From Luteolibacter rhizosphaerae (GTDB taxonomy: Bacteria; Verrucomicrobiota; Verrucomicrobiia; Verrucomicrobiales; Akkermansiaceae), in contig NZ_JAPDDR010000007.1 of assembly GCF_025950095.1 (NCBI RefSeq), positions 124,001 to 188,000 on the forward strand: 64,000 nucleotides of DNA, given 5' to 3'. A program made the position numbers and the translations under genes. The notes beneath the pieces are model-generated. The model saw nothing but the letters and a program-made list of their open reading frames with translations, was not told the origin of the DNA and made no database searches. Of this stretch, positions 35,239 through 44,624 are shown in pieces (position 1 is the first letter of the stretch; the number at the start of each line of letters is the position of its first letter).

Positions 35239-36684
35239 TCAGGCGGCACCGCGGCCGAGAAGCACGGCGGGAATGGTTTTGAAGAGGATCTTGATATCGA
35301 GCCAGATCGACCAGTTCTCGATGTATTCGTTGTCCATCTCCATCCAGCGCTCGAAGGTGATGTTGCTCCGGCCGCTGATCTGCCAGACGCAGGTGATACC
35401 CGGCTTCACCGAGAGACGCTTGCGGAAGAGCCACTCGTATTTCTTCACCTCCTCCGGCAGCGGCGGGCGCGGGCCCACTAGGCTCATCTCGCCGTGCAGC
35501 ACGTTGAAGAGCTGCGGCAGCTCGTCGATGCTGGTCTTACGGATGAAGCGGCCGATCTTCGTGATGCGCGGATCGTTCTTCATCTTGAAGGCCGGCCCGT
35601 CCGCAATCTCGTTGAGATGGGCCAGATCCTTCTTCCTTGCCTCCGCATCGACGCACATCGAGCGGAACTTGTAGATCCGGAAGCGGCGCTGGTTCATGCC
35701 CACGCGGTCTTGGGCGAAGAACACCGGACCGGGGCTCGTCACCTTGATCAAGATCGCCACCGTGATCATCAGCGGCGCCAGCACGATCAGCGCGGCAGCG
35801 GACACCACCGTATCCACCGCACGCTTCGCGAGAAGCTGTAGCAGCATCTGCTCGCGGAAGAGCGTGACGACGTGTTCGCCCTCGAACTCTTCCAGGTGCA
35901 GACTCTTGAAGAGCGAGCCGTCTTCCAAATCCGGCATCAAGCGCACCACCACGCCCAGGTCCCGCGCATGCTGCACCACTTTCACGATATCGCTGAAGCG
36001 CGAATCAACCGGCAGGCAGACGATCATCTCGTCCACTCGCTCGCGCTTGAGAACCGACTGGAGATCCGGCAACAGGCCGAGCACCTCGCCGCGGTTCCCC
36101 GGCGTCTCCGCCCACGAATCGCGGGCCGCTTCGTTCTCGGCCACGAAGCCGACGATCTTGTAGCCGAGCTCCGGACGGGCATCGATGCGGGAGACCACCT
36201 GGTTCGCCCGCGCATTCGCTCCGATGACCAGCAGGAAGCGGTAATTGTATCCCGAGCGCCGGGCGCTCATCAGCATCATGCGCAGCGCCAGGCGGCTGAC
36301 CACGCCAGCCGCACTCACCGCCGCGAAGAACAGGAAGACATTCTCCGTGGTGATGCTGCGGACCTTGAAGATGCCGCAGACCATGGCCAGCCAGAAGGAC
36401 GCGAGGCTCGTCGCCTTCAGCAAGTCCTTGAGCTGGGTCTTCAGCGCGACGAAGCGGTCGGCCTTGTACCGGATGCAGTAGGCGAAGATGCCGACCCAGC
36501 CGAGGGCCAGGAGCAGCATGCCGATCGTATCCGCAAAGCGGTAGGTCGCCGTGGTGGCGAGTGTCCCGCCGCGCAAGGCGATCTCGGGACGGAAGTAGAT
36601 AATGAGGGCAGCCGCGGCGACGAGTATCAACTGATCCAGTACGCGGAAACTATGGATCAGCACCTTATGACGGAGGCGAATCAT
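35239..36684 (-). CDS. WcaJ/WbaP-type undecaprenyl-phosphate sugar-1-phosphate transferase
   Basis: This 481-residue enzyme starts repeat-unit synthesis by moving a hexose-1-phosphate to undecaprenyl phosphate. It has four N-terminal membrane segments, a CoA-binding-like cytoplasmic domain (about 140-270; [15 protein letters not shown]), a fifth membrane segment ([20 protein letters not shown]) and the catalytic Bac_transf domain with [42 protein letters not shown] and [16 protein letters not shown]. Length and order match WcaJ-like proteins. The ATG is directly preceded by eight C, part of an extreme C-run cluster (36685-36725). A second, shorter initiating transferase is encoded at 41836-42720. 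Confidence 0.93.
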   Translation of the reverse strand: MIRLRHKVLIHSFRVLDQLILVAAAALIIYFRPEIALRGGTLATTATYRFADTIGMLLLALGWVGIFAYCIRYKADRFVALKTQLKDLLKATSLASFWLAMVCGIFKVRSITTENVFLFFAAVSAAGVVSRLALRMMLMSARRSGYNYRFLLVIGANARANQVVSRIDARPELGYKIVGFVAENEAARDSWAETPGNRGEVLGLLPDLQSVLKRERVDEMIVCLPVDSRFSDIVKVVQHARDLGVVVRLMPDLEDGSLFKSLHLEEFEGEHVVTLFREQMLLQLLAKRAVDTVVSAAALIVLAPLMITVAILIKVTSPGPVFFAQDRVGMNQRRFRIYKFRSMCVDAEARKKDLAHLNEIADGPAFKMKNDPRITKIGRFIRKTSIDELPQLFNVLHGEMSLVGPRPPLPEEVKKYEWLFRKRLSVKPGITCVWQISGRSNITFERWMEMDNEYIENWSIWLDIKILFKTIPAVLLGRGAA

Positions 36685-36725
36685 GGGGGGGGACGGGGGG
36701 GGGGGGACAGCAGGGGGGTGGGGGG
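36685..36725 (-). promoter_or_regulatory. Extreme C-run cluster at a start codon (G-quadruplex-capable template)
   Basis: On the plus strand this holds G-runs of 8 (36685-36692), 12 (36695-36706), 6 (36713-36718) and 6 (36720-36725), separated by AC, ACAGCA and T. The minus-strand RNA would read as C-runs ending at the ATG. Four G-runs on the template strand could fold into a quadruplex. A 12-base homopolymer is also prone to slippage, in the cell or in sequencing. Confidence 0.6.
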
Positions 36726-36734
36726 AAAGCCTGA

Positions 36735-37721
36735 TCAGGTCGGGGGACCGTCACAGACCGGGGATATCATCTCTCGGCGGTACCAAACGGCAAGTTCCTT
36801 TGCGAGGGGGTTCCAGTACTTTCCCTTATACTTTCGGACCATATACTCGAGAAACTCTTTTAGGAACGAGGAAGGATAAGAAGACGAAGTCCTCTTGCCG
36901 GAGAAATCGATATAGTCCGGGTGGATGTTCACCAGGGCAAGGCCGCCTCGGGCGGCAATCCAGTCGAGCTTGCGCTTCCAGATTTCCGGACTCTCCTCGC
37001 CGAGGATGAGGAAGAGCGTGGAATCCTGCGGCAGGGTATAGGGCAGCTCTACATAGCCGGAGCCCGCTCCTTCCTCCTCCGGTTTCACCTCGAAGGGGAA
37101 GATCGTGTGCGAGCCTTCCGGCTGCGGCTCGAAGGGATCGGTGTCGAAGGTCGAAGCATCGTACACCACGTTCAGATCGTGAATCCAGCCGAGCTCCCGG
37201 AGCATGAAGCCGGAGCGGAAACCAACCGCACCCCATGCTTCCAGATAGTGGTTGATACGCTTGGCCTTCTCCCGGAATCCATCCCGGGAACCATAGAGCC
37301 GGCCATCGTGGTTCAAGTCGTGGACCCCTACCTCGAAGCCCTTCGTCGCAAGCCAGGACCGCAGCTCCACCGGATCCTCATAGGTTCCTTCCGGGATGAA
37401 ATTGAAGGAAGAGCGGAACCCAAGAGCGATCTCGAGCTGGGCCAGATCCTTCACGCGTTCAAGCCCCACTCCGGACTCCACATCGTGCGTGAGGACCACG
37501 GCAAACTGCTTGCCATCCTTCCAGCCCGACCAACCTTGCGGTGGCTTGCCGGCCGACTCACTGATCGGCCAGACGCCATCACACTGCTTGATGATGCCAC
37601 GGGCATGCCCTCTCCGCACGGCGAGCCGGAGCCGCCGCGGGATGAAGGGTTTGATCCTGAAATAGGCTCTCGCGAACAGCCCGGGGGAGCTGGACGCCAT
37701 CGCCTCGTGGGAGGAAGCCAT
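36735..37721 (-). CDS. Polysaccharide deacetylase-like protein
   Basis: The 328-residue protein has a NodB-like layout: FAVVLTHDVESG with the metal-binding Asp, GVHDLNHDGRLYG with the His residues of the second motif, VGFRSGFM, and LVNIHPDY near the end. No signal peptide is evident; the N-terminus is basic and amphipathic, so the protein may be cytoplasmic or membrane-associated. It could remove N-acetyl groups from repeat-unit sugars, though members of this subfamily with altered motifs may do other hydrolyses. Six C (plus-strand 37727-37732) lie 5 bases before the ATG. Confidence 0.75.
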   Translation of the reverse strand: MASSHEAMASSSPGLFARAYFRIKPFIPRRLRLAVRRGHARGIIKQCDGVWPISESAGKPPQGWSGWKDGKQFAVVLTHDVESGVGLERVKDLAQLEIALGFRSSFNFIPEGTYEDPVELRSWLATKGFEVGVHDLNHDGRLYGSRDGFREKAKRINHYLEAWGAVGFRSGFMLRELGWIHDLNVVYDASTFDTDPFEPQPEGSHTIFPFEVKPEEEGAGSGYVELPYTLPQDSTLFLILGEESPEIWKRKLDWIAARGGLALVNIHPDYIDFSGKRTSSSYPSSFLKEFLEYMVRKYKGKYWNPLAKELAVWYRREMISPVCDGPPT

Positions 37722-37778
37722 GGGTCGGGGGGTATCCCTCGGAGCGGGTGCGGCTCCGAGGAGATGAAGGCAGGGCGA

Positions 37779-40058
37779 TCACACTTCGCCAAGGACCCAA
37801 CCCGGGGCGTGGGTGCGGGCCTTGTTGTAGATGCAAGAAACATCGGCGCGACCCTTCACCAGTTCCGAGTATCCCCACTTGAGGGTTTCGCGGTTGGTGT
37901 CCTCGCCGTCGACCACCAGCAGCACCTTGTCCATAAGCCCCGCCATGGCGAGCGTGGGGCTGGTCTGTGCCAGCGCCGGCATGTCGAAGATGATGTAGTC
38001 AAACTCGCTGGCGCGGAAGTGCGGCAGCAGCTCGTAGAGGTGCATCGGCCCGAAGGCGGTGCTGTTCGGGTCGCTCTTCCGGGAGGCCGCGCTGGCCAGG
38101 TAGAGGTTCTGCGACCCTTCCTTGAAGCGGGTGTTCCGCGCGGCCTGCAGCGCGCCGACCAGGGAGTGTAGCGGCTTGTTGCCGAACATCGGATTATCAT
38201 CCGGATATTCCGAAGTGAGATCCACAAGCAGCACCTTCGCGCCGTTCACTTCGGAGAATGCCTTCGCGAGACCCGCGGCGATCGTCGATGTACCGGCTCC
38301 GGCGGAAAGCCCCGTCACGGCCATCAGCTTCGGCTTGTGGGTCATGTTGTTGACCTGGAAGTTGAAGACGATGCGGTCGCGGATGGCTTCCGAGTAGGGG
38401 TGGATGAAGTGATCGGTCTTTGGCGGGTAGGCGTGGAAGCCGTTGTTACCGCGCACGGCGGGCAAGGCGGCACCCTCCCCTTCCGTCTTCTCGGCCGGAC
38501 GATCGTTTCCGATCAGCAGCGCACCGCGATTCTTCGGCCGCACGAAGGGGATCGACAGCATCAGCGGCAGTTGCAGGCGGGACTCGATCTCGTTCGGGCG
38601 CTTGATGCGGCGATCGATGACCAGCTCCAAAAGGAAAGCGAGACCGACACCCACCGCGACACCGGCACCGGCGAGTCCGAGGATGATCTTCTTGGTCAGG
38701 TCGCTGAAGGTTTGGATCGGCACCGAAGGCTTGTCCACCACGCGGATCTCGCGCATCTGGGTGGGATCGAGCGTGCGGTCCACGCGCGCCTTCTTGAGGT
38801 TGGTCTCCAGCATGCGATACTCGCCGTCTTCCATCTCGCGGCGGCGCTCGAGTTCTACGAGCTTCGGCTTGAGGATGGCGAGTTCGTTGATGCGGACATT
38901 CAGGCTGCTCAGGTCCGCCTCGTAAGAAGCTTCGCGGGCTTCCAGTTCCTTCAGACGGGACTTCTCCACTTCCAGTTCGGCGGCGGGGTTTGCTACCACC
39001 GCGGTACCGGGGGTCGCCGTTGCCTGGCCGACCAGTCCGGGAAGACGTTCGAGCATCTCCGCCTTCTCGCGACGAACGCGCTCCATCTCCTGACGGTTGC
39101 GCACCACTTGGATCTCACCGGCCGCATACTTCGACTGGAGTTCGAAATCGCGCTTCTGGTGGAAGTCCAGGCGCGCGACCAGAGCTTGATAGGCCTCGAC
39201 CTGCGCGGCCGTCGGAGCGGCGATCACGGGGGCCGCCGGCTTCTTCACCACCGCCTGCGATCCGATCGGGCTAACACCCTCCACCGGGGTGGACTCGGCC
39301 AGGCGGCGTTCAAGGCGCTCGACACGGGTGGACTGTTGGGCGATCTCCGCCTTCACGGAGTTCAGATCCTGCTTGGTACGCTCGCGCTGGGAGGAAAGCG
39401 ACAGGTCCTCATCATTCAGAGAGATGATGCCGGACGAAGACTTCGTCTTGTTCAGCTCCGCTTCGGTCGTGGCCAAGCGCTCCTTCACTTCCTTCACCTG
39501 CGCCTCCACGGATTCAAAGGCGCTGGTGGAGCGGTGGATCTCCAGGTGCTTCGCATAGTAGCGCTTCACCACTTCTTCCAGCACATCGAGTGTGAGCTGC
39601 TTGTCGGGATTCCGGTAGATCACGCTGATCACGTTGCTCCCCTTCCCTGCCGGCTTCACTTCCAGGCCGTACTGCACCACCTTCGCGGCATCGTCCAGAG
39701 AGGCCGTATCGGGAGCCTGAGGAATCAAGCGGTCCACTCCGATCGCACCGGCCACTTCCGCAGCAAGATCGCCGCTGCGGAGGATCAACATTTCGGTGTT
39801 CACCACCTGCTCGCCACCACGGCCACCGGCGGACATCTCGGTTTCGTGCCCGTCGAGGGCACCACGCTGCACGACCGAGTTGATGACCAGTTCGGCCTCC
39901 GACTCGTAGAATGGCGTGCGCGTCACATACAGACATGCCGCAGCGCCCAGACCGAGGGCACTTGAGATCAGGATCTTCCACTTGTGCTTGAACAGCACGT
40001 AGAGAATGTCCTGGAGGCCAAAGGATGCTTTGGCACCGCGTGGATCAGACTTTTGCAT
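37779..40058 (-). CDS. Wzc-like polysaccharide co-polymerase with degenerate kinase domain
   Basis: The ATG at 40058 was chosen because the frame upstream is not protein-like and six C (plus-strand 40059-40064) touch it; the product is 759 residues. Two membrane segments (about 23-45 and 470-495) flank a long periplasmic coiled-coil part, as in Wzc. A GNVR-like end (RTLDPTQMREIRVVDKPSVP) precedes the second segment. The cytoplasmic C-terminus has the BY-kinase fold, but the P-loop reads SAGAGTST where GxGKS/T is expected, so the Walker A lysine is missing. The A' motif is VLLVDLTSE instead of an acidic DADLR-type strand. No C-terminal tyrosine cluster is present. It likely controls chain length and links to export without autophosphorylation. 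A G-rich purine stretch lies at about 40132-40164 upstream. Confidence 0.88.
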   Translation of the reverse strand: MQKSDPRGAKASFGLQDILYVLFKHKWKILISSALGLGAAACLYVTRTPFYESEAELVINSVVQRGALDGHETEMSAGGRGGEQVVNTEMLILRSGDLAAEVAGAIGVDRLIPQAPDTASLDDAAKVVQYGLEVKPAGKGSNVISVIYRNPDKQLTLDVLEEVVKRYYAKHLEIHRSTSAFESVEAQVKEVKERLATTEAELNKTKSSSGIISLNDEDLSLSSQRERTKQDLNSVKAEIAQQSTRVERLERRLAESTPVEGVSPIGSQAVVKKPAAPVIAAPTAAQVEAYQALVARLDFHQKRDFELQSKYAAGEIQVVRNRQEMERVRREKAEMLERLPGLVGQATATPGTAVVANPAAELEVEKSRLKELEAREASYEADLSSLNVRINELAILKPKLVELERRREMEDGEYRMLETNLKKARVDRTLDPTQMREIRVVDKPSVPIQTFSDLTKKIILGLAGAGVAVGVGLAFLLELVIDRRIKRPNEIESRLQLPLMLSIPFVRPKNRGALLIGNDRPAEKTEGEGAALPAVRGNNGFHAYPPKTDHFIHPYSEAIRDRIVFNFQVNNMTHKPKLMAVTGLSAGAGTSTIAAGLAKAFSEVNGAKVLLVDLTSEYPDDNPMFGNKPLHSLVGALQAARNTRFKEGSQNLYLASAASRKSDPNSTAFGPMHLYELLPHFRASEFDYIIFDMPALAQTSPTLAMAGLMDKVLLVVDGEDTNRETLKWGYSELVKGRADVSCIYNKARTHAPGWVLGEV

Positions 40059-40259
40059 GGGGGGTGGGGGTGTTCGCTTTCTTAGTCCAAATGGGTGAGA
40101 AATCCAAGAACCAATCGTCCGCATCAGCACGCGGGAGGAGGGGAGGCGGGGAGGCGGAGGGACCGTGCTGAAGGTCGAGCGACCGTGATTACCGCACAAT
40201 CCATTCCAACTTTCTACACGTGTTCGCGTAGGTTCAGGCGGATTTCTGCGGAGTCCGCT

Positions 40260-40760
40260 TCATGAATTGGTAAAGCCGTCGGAAGGCAGGAGCCGGGCGG
40301 GATTGCCGGCAACCACCGCCCCGGGCGGCACGTCGCGGGTGACCACGCTGCCGGCACCCACCATGGCTCCGGCACCGATCGTGATCCCGCTGAGGATGGT
40401 GGATCCCGAGCCGATCGAAGCTCCGTCTTCGACGAAGGTCCGCTGGCAGACCCAATCGGCAGCGGTCTTCAAGCTGCCGTCGGCATTCACGGCGCGGGGA
40501 TAATGGTCGTTGGTGAAACTGACATTGTGTCCGATGAAGACGCCATCGCCGAGACGCACGCCTTCGCAGATGAAACTGTGGCTGGAGATCTTGCAGCGGG
40601 CTCCGACCCGGACGCCCTTCTGGATCTCCACGAAGGTTCCGATGCTAGTTTCATCCCCGATGTAGCACCCGTAGAGGTTCACGAAGGCATGCATCGTCAC
40701 GCCTTTGCCGAGCTTCACATCGGCAGCAATACGCAGGGTGTCGGGGAAGATTTCGGTCAT
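40260..40760 (-). CDS. WbpD-like sugar N-acetyltransferase (left-handed beta-helix)
   Basis: Start at 40760, overlapping the oxidoreductase stop as ATGA; 166 residues. Hexapeptide repeats run through most of the chain (TSIGTFVEIQKGVRVGARCKI), with the family mark VSFTNDHYPRA and a C-terminal VAGNPARLL. WbpD/WlbB enzymes acetylate the 3-amino group of UDP-2-acetamido-3-amino-glucuronate, and the neighbour encodes the matching dehydrogenase type. The aminotransferase needed between these two steps (WbpE type) is not in this window. Confidence 0.85.
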   Translation of the reverse strand: MTEIFPDTLRIAADVKLGKGVTMHAFVNLYGCYIGDETSIGTFVEIQKGVRVGARCKISSHSFICEGVRLGDGVFIGHNVSFTNDHYPRAVNADGSLKTAADWVCQRTFVEDGASIGSGSTILSGITIGAGAMVGAGSVVTRDVPPGAVVAGNPARLLPSDGFTNS

Positions 40761-41839
40761 CGCCCGCTGAAGGTGGGGAGTGCGGAAACGGGGAGCGGCT
40801 GGCGCGGCTCCGGCCGGGCGCTGTGGAAGGGCACCGGCCCGCCGTTCGCGCGCAGCGATTCGGTACTGGCTTCGAGGATGCGGACCATCTCCAGCCCGCG
40901 CGCGCCACAGCTCATGGGAATGCTGCCATCCCGCACGCAATCGACGAAATGGGCGCACATGTTCTTCAAGGGCTCGCTCTGCTCGACGCGGGGCAGGTAG
41001 CAATCGCCGTAGTGGTAGGAGTACTGGAACTCCGCGAAGTTGTCGTAGTGCGGCGGGCATTCCACGCGCACGTCGTAGATCCGGATCTTCTCCAGCGGCT
41101 GGAGGTCGTCGTAAACGATCATCTTGCGGGTACCGACGAAAGTCATCTGGCGGACCTTGCGCGGCTCGAGCCAACTGCTCTGGACAGTGGCGAAGCGTTC
41201 CTTGCGGAAGCCGAGCGAAAGGTTCGTGACGTCTTCGATGCCCGGATGGATGTGGGCGTTTCCCTGGCAATTGATCAGCCGGGGGCACTCGCCCATCAGG
41301 TGCAGGATGATCGAGATATCGTGCGGCGCGAGATCCCAGGCCACATTGATGTCCTTCTGGAAGAGGCCTAGATTGAGGCGCTGGCAGTTGATGTACTTCA
41401 GCTCGCCGATGCCGCCTTCCCGGATGATTTCCGTGATGCGGCGGACCGGCTCGGAGTAGAGGTAGGTGTGGCCCACCATCAGGGTCAGCCCTCGCTCGGC
41501 GGCAAGTTGGATCAGCTCTTCACATTCCTCGGAAGAGGACGCCATGGGCTTCTCGACCAGCACGTGCTTGCCCGCCAGCAGGGCGGCCTTGGCAAGGGCG
41601 AAGTGAGTGCGGACCGGAGTGGCCACGACCACCGCATCAAGCGGCGTGCCGGTGAGCATCTCGGTAATTCCCTCGAAGAGGAGCGCCTGCGGATAGCGCT
41701 CGCGCATGTGCCTCAAGCGGTCCGGATCCGGATCGCAGAGGGCGCGGAGTTCCGCGTCCGGATGGGAGTCGAAGTTGCGGGCGAGGTTCGGTCCCCAGTA
41801 ACCGCAGCCGACGACCCCCACGGCGAGGGGCTTTTTCAT
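40757..41839 (-). CDS. Gfo/Idh/MocA-family sugar dehydrogenase, WbpB/WlbA-like
   Basis: Start at 41839, overlapping the upstream stop (ATGA 41836-41839); 360 residues. The Rossmann motif is VGVVGCGYWGPNLARNF, the catalytic Lys is in HVLVEKPMASS, and DLAPHDISIILHLMG holds the conserved His. This matches NAD-dependent 3-dehydrogenases of UDP-N-acetylglucosaminuronic acid. Coupling to a WbpD-like acetyltransferase supports synthesis of a 3-acetamido sugar acid for the polymer. Substrate assignment is inference from neighbours. Confidence 0.87.
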   Translation of the reverse strand: MKKPLAVGVVGCGYWGPNLARNFDSHPDAELRALCDPDPDRLRHMRERYPQALLFEGITEMLTGTPLDAVVVATPVRTHFALAKAALLAGKHVLVEKPMASSSEECEELIQLAAERGLTLMVGHTYLYSEPVRRITEIIREGGIGELKYINCQRLNLGLFQKDINVAWDLAPHDISIILHLMGECPRLINCQGNAHIHPGIEDVTNLSLGFRKERFATVQSSWLEPRKVRQMTFVGTRKMIVYDDLQPLEKIRIYDVRVECPPHYDNFAEFQYSYHYGDCYLPRVEQSEPLKNMCAHFVDCVRDGSIPMSCGARGLEMVRILEASTESLRANGGPVPFHSARPEPRQPLPVSALPTFSGR

Positions 41840-42720
41840 ACCCTGTCGGTCATTCCCTGCACGCCGTAGCCAAGCACCGGCGCATCGCTTGCCGGGGGGG
41901 AGAGGCGGCGGCGGCGGGCCAGGCAATCGGCCATCTGGCCGACCAAGGTGAGCGGCGTGAGCAGGACGATTCCCAGATCGAGCACCGGCGAGCAGCGGCG
42001 GGCATAGTGGACGTCCATCGCGTTCATCTCGCGGAAGGTCGTGCGGTTCTTGCCATTGACCTGCCAGAAACCGGTGAGGCCCGGCAGCACGGTGAAGCGC
42101 TCGCGCTGGCTGAGCGTGAAGAATCCGTATTCCTCGAGCAGGCAGGGACGCGGACCGACCAAGCTCATCTCCCCGAGCATCACGTTCAGGAGCTGGGGGA
42201 GTTCGTCCAAGCCGGCGCTGCGCAGGAAGGAGCCGCCCGTGATCAGCCGGGAATCGCCAAGCAGGTCGAGCTTGATCATCGGACTGTCCGACTCGACCAG
42301 ACGACCGACGTGGGCCTCATGGTCGCGGGTCGGTGCACCGGGGTGCATGGACCGGAATTTGTAGAGAGTGAAACGCTTGCCGCCGAAGCCGATGCGCTCT
42401 TGGCGGAACAAGGCGGGGCCGCGGGACACGAGCTTGATCCAGCAGGCGATGGCCAGCATCAAAGGGATGGCCAGAGGCAGGCTGAGGATCACGCAAAGCA
42501 GATCCGAGAACCGCTTCCATGCAGGCACCGGCAGGGTGCTTACGGGATTCTCACGGCTTCCGGAAAAAGGAAATCCGAGGCCCGCTCGAGGCCCGGTCCG
42601 GGAAGACCGCGGGAGTTGCGAGGCCCTGTTTCGCGGGCGCTCCGGGCGGAGGCTGGACTGCCGCGCTTTCGCTGCGGGCACTGCTGTCCGGCTTCGCCGT
42701 TCCTTGGTTGTTGGTGTCAT
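41836..42720 (-). CDS. Short initiating sugar-1-phosphate transferase (PglC-like)
   Basis: This 294-residue enzyme has about 60 residues of basic/proline tail, one membrane hairpin (LCVILSLPLAIPLMLAIACW), and the Bac_transf domain: [59 protein letters not shown]. It lacks the four N-terminal spans of the WcaJ-like enzyme at 35239, so this locus carries two different initiators. Seven C (plus-strand 42724-42730) lie 3 bases before the ATG. It starts a set of three ATGA-overlapping genes ending at 40260. Confidence 0.9.
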   Translation of the reverse strand: MTPTTKERRSRTAVPAAKARQSSLRPERPRNRASQLPRSSRTGPRAGLGFPFSGSRENPVSTLPVPAWKRFSDLLCVILSLPLAIPLMLAIACWIKLVSRGPALFRQERIGFGGKRFTLYKFRSMHPGAPTRDHEAHVGRLVESDSPMIKLDLLGDSRLITGGSFLRSAGLDELPQLLNVMLGEMSLVGPRPCLLEEYGFFTLSQRERFTVLPGLTGFWQVNGKNRTTFREMNAMDVHYARRCSPVLDLGIVLLTPLTLVGQMADCLARRRRLSPPASDAPVLGYGVQGMTDRV

Positions 42721-43400
42721 CCTGGGGGGGTGGGGATGGAAGTGACAGAAATTCAGGGATTGCTCAGGCTCGTGGGATGCTTCGTTGGGTTTCTGTTGGG
42801 TTTCCTTACACCTTTGGATTCTTCATCCATGCTGCCGCCCTTGGTCACTTGGCACTTCTCAGCGCCAAAACCGACGAGGGGACAGTCAGGGTATGACCTC
42901 CTCGCACGTGAGTCCCGGTTGGGGCCGCGAGATCGCCTTTGTCCATTCAGGGACGCGGGTGGGCGACGTCGGGAGGCTCGTCGATAACTCAGATGGGGGG
43001 AGATTGCTGGGGGGTGGGAACGAACAGCGGCTCCGTTTTATCAGGAACGCAATGAACCACAAGTAATTATTGGAAGATTTACGTATATCGGGGGTGACGT
43101 TTTTGTGAATCTGCCTGTGTATTGGGAGGCGATGCTTCGATCTTACGGCATCCGGGGAGAAACTCGCAAAATGCGTCTCTTCCCCGGCTCCATAAGCTCA
43201 AGTTCGGCTAAACTCGAAGCTTCGTGATTCAAAATGCTTACCTGAAGGTAGCATCGTACGTGCCCGGGATGATTCCTCCCGAAGTTCTTTGGATTCTTGA
43301 ATTCAAGACATCCGATAGAACACGCAAGTCCCGCTCATGGGAGCGCTCATGGGAGGGAGCTTACCCCTCCCATGACATACCAACTCCCCCGTCGGCTTCC
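42721..43400 (-). promoter_or_regulatory. Long intergenic region upstream of the 42720 gene
   Basis: These 680 bases contain no gene that I can support. Next to the 42720 start lies GGGGGGGTGGGG (42724-42735). A further C-run pair on the minus strand occurs near 42992-43018 without a start codon after it. A more AT-rich block at about 43050-43120 is the probable promoter zone. The direct repeat GCTCATGGGAG occurs at 43333-43343 and 43345-43355. Confidence 0.35.
43347..43375 (-). terminator. Hairpin after the outer-membrane barrel gene
   Basis: An 11-bp perfect stem (TCATGGGAGGG with CCCTCCCATGA, 7-base loop) lies 26 bases after the stop of the barrel gene. No T-tract follows on the minus strand, so termination would need Rho or it acts as an RNA-end stabiliser. 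Confidence 0.5.
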
Positions 43401-44624
43401 TCAATATTGGAAGCCGATCCCCGTGGAGATCTGCCACTGGGACCATTCCTTCTGGCCATCATTCACGGCGGCACGCAGGGAGGTCTCCCAGGTCATGCGA
43501 TCCGAATAGAGCCTGCGCCGATAGGTCAGGTAGGCATTCAGAAACTCGTCATCCTCACGCGCGGTGGCAGTGAGGCCGACGGCCTGATACTCCGAGAAGC
43601 TGATGCCCACGCCTCCCTCCAGCGAGCCGCGCTCGAAGAAGCGGGTGAGCGAGGTGCTGAAGGACAGGTCGTCCACCAAATAGTTCAAGTTGGTGGGAGA
43701 CGGCACATTCGCATAGCGCACCGCGGCCTTCCAGGTCCAGCGCTCGCTGATGACGTACTGGGCCTCCAGCCCGCCCGTGAATCCGGCGTCGCGACCGCCG
43801 CCAAGACGGGAGTTCTTGGCGAACTCCACACCGCCGGACGCATCGAAGAAGAAACGCTCGCCCCACTGGTAGCGGGTTCTGACCAAGGCCGCGATCGCAT
43901 CGCGCTCGCCGGTCTGGTCGGACTCGGTGAGCGTGTGGCGGATAGCCGGGCCGATGCGAATGCGCTCGGTGGCGTCCCACAGGCCTGAGATCTGGGTCGT
44001 GTAGACGTCCGCTCCCGCCCGCGCTCCGGAATCATACTCGGACTTGGACGCGGTCCATGCCCCGAGCAGCGAGGTGCGGGGCGCCAACTGATAGGAACCC
44101 TTGATCCCGTAGTTCAGGATCGAGCCTTGGATGAAGCCGCCGGCAAGACGGTCGGCCGAGGAAACCTCATCGTAGCTGGCGAAGGCCGTGATATCCGTGC
44201 GCGCTCCCTTGAAGCGGAAAAAGATATCGCCGGTGTGATCGACACCGTTCAAATGCGAGTTGTTCCAGTAGGTATGGATGACCGGTGAGTAGCGCGCCTC
44301 GAAGGAGAACCGGGCACCGCCCTCCGGATCCGACCGGTAGGTGATCCATGGCGCGATATCGACGCTGAACTCGCTCTCCGGATAGTCCTGGAGAATGAAG
44401 AAATTCGAATCGTAGGTGGCAGTGGCATCGAGACCGAGATAGAAGCCGCCTTTGAAACCGCCCAGCGCTTCGGCCGGGGGAAGGAAGCTATCGACCAGCG
44501 CGCGGTCGCCATCGGCAACACGCAATGCGAAATCCTGGGCGCTTGCGGGAACGGAGAGCGCGAGCAGGGCCAGAGCGCTGCCGGCAAAAAGTCGCTCCAC
44601 GGGGTGAAGTGGGAGGGTGGACAT
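43401..44624 (-). CDS. Outer-membrane beta-barrel porin of the exopolysaccharide locus (Wzp/BBP2-like)
   Basis: Start at 44624 because seven C (plus-strand 44625-44631) touch this ATG and a signal peptide follows (LFAGSALALLALSVPASAQ); 407 residues. After a short plug (DSFLPPAEALGGFKGGFY) the chain is made of alternating strands such as GLDATATYDSNFFI, IAPWITYRSD and TWKAAVRYANV, ending in GIGFQY, an outer-membrane insertion signal. The onset recalls the BBP2_2 barrels found beside exopolysaccharide genes. Because the Wza-like protein of this locus lacks an outer-membrane helix, this barrel is a good candidate for the exit pore, as proposed for Wzp proteins of Myxococcus. Confidence 0.75.
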   Translation of the reverse strand: MSTLPLHPVERLFAGSALALLALSVPASAQDFALRVADGDRALVDSFLPPAEALGGFKGGFYLGLDATATYDSNFFILQDYPESEFSVDIAPWITYRSDPEGGARFSFEARYSPVIHTYWNNSHLNGVDHTGDIFFRFKGARTDITAFASYDEVSSADRLAGGFIQGSILNYGIKGSYQLAPRTSLLGAWTASKSEYDSGARAGADVYTTQISGLWDATERIRIGPAIRHTLTESDQTGERDAIAALVRTRYQWGERFFFDASGGVEFAKNSRLGGGRDAGFTGGLEAQYVISERWTWKAAVRYANVPSPTNLNYLVDDLSFSTSLTRFFERGSLEGGVGISFSEYQAVGLTATAREDDEFLNAYLTYRRRLYSDRMTWETSLRAAVNDGQKEWSQWQISTGIGFQY

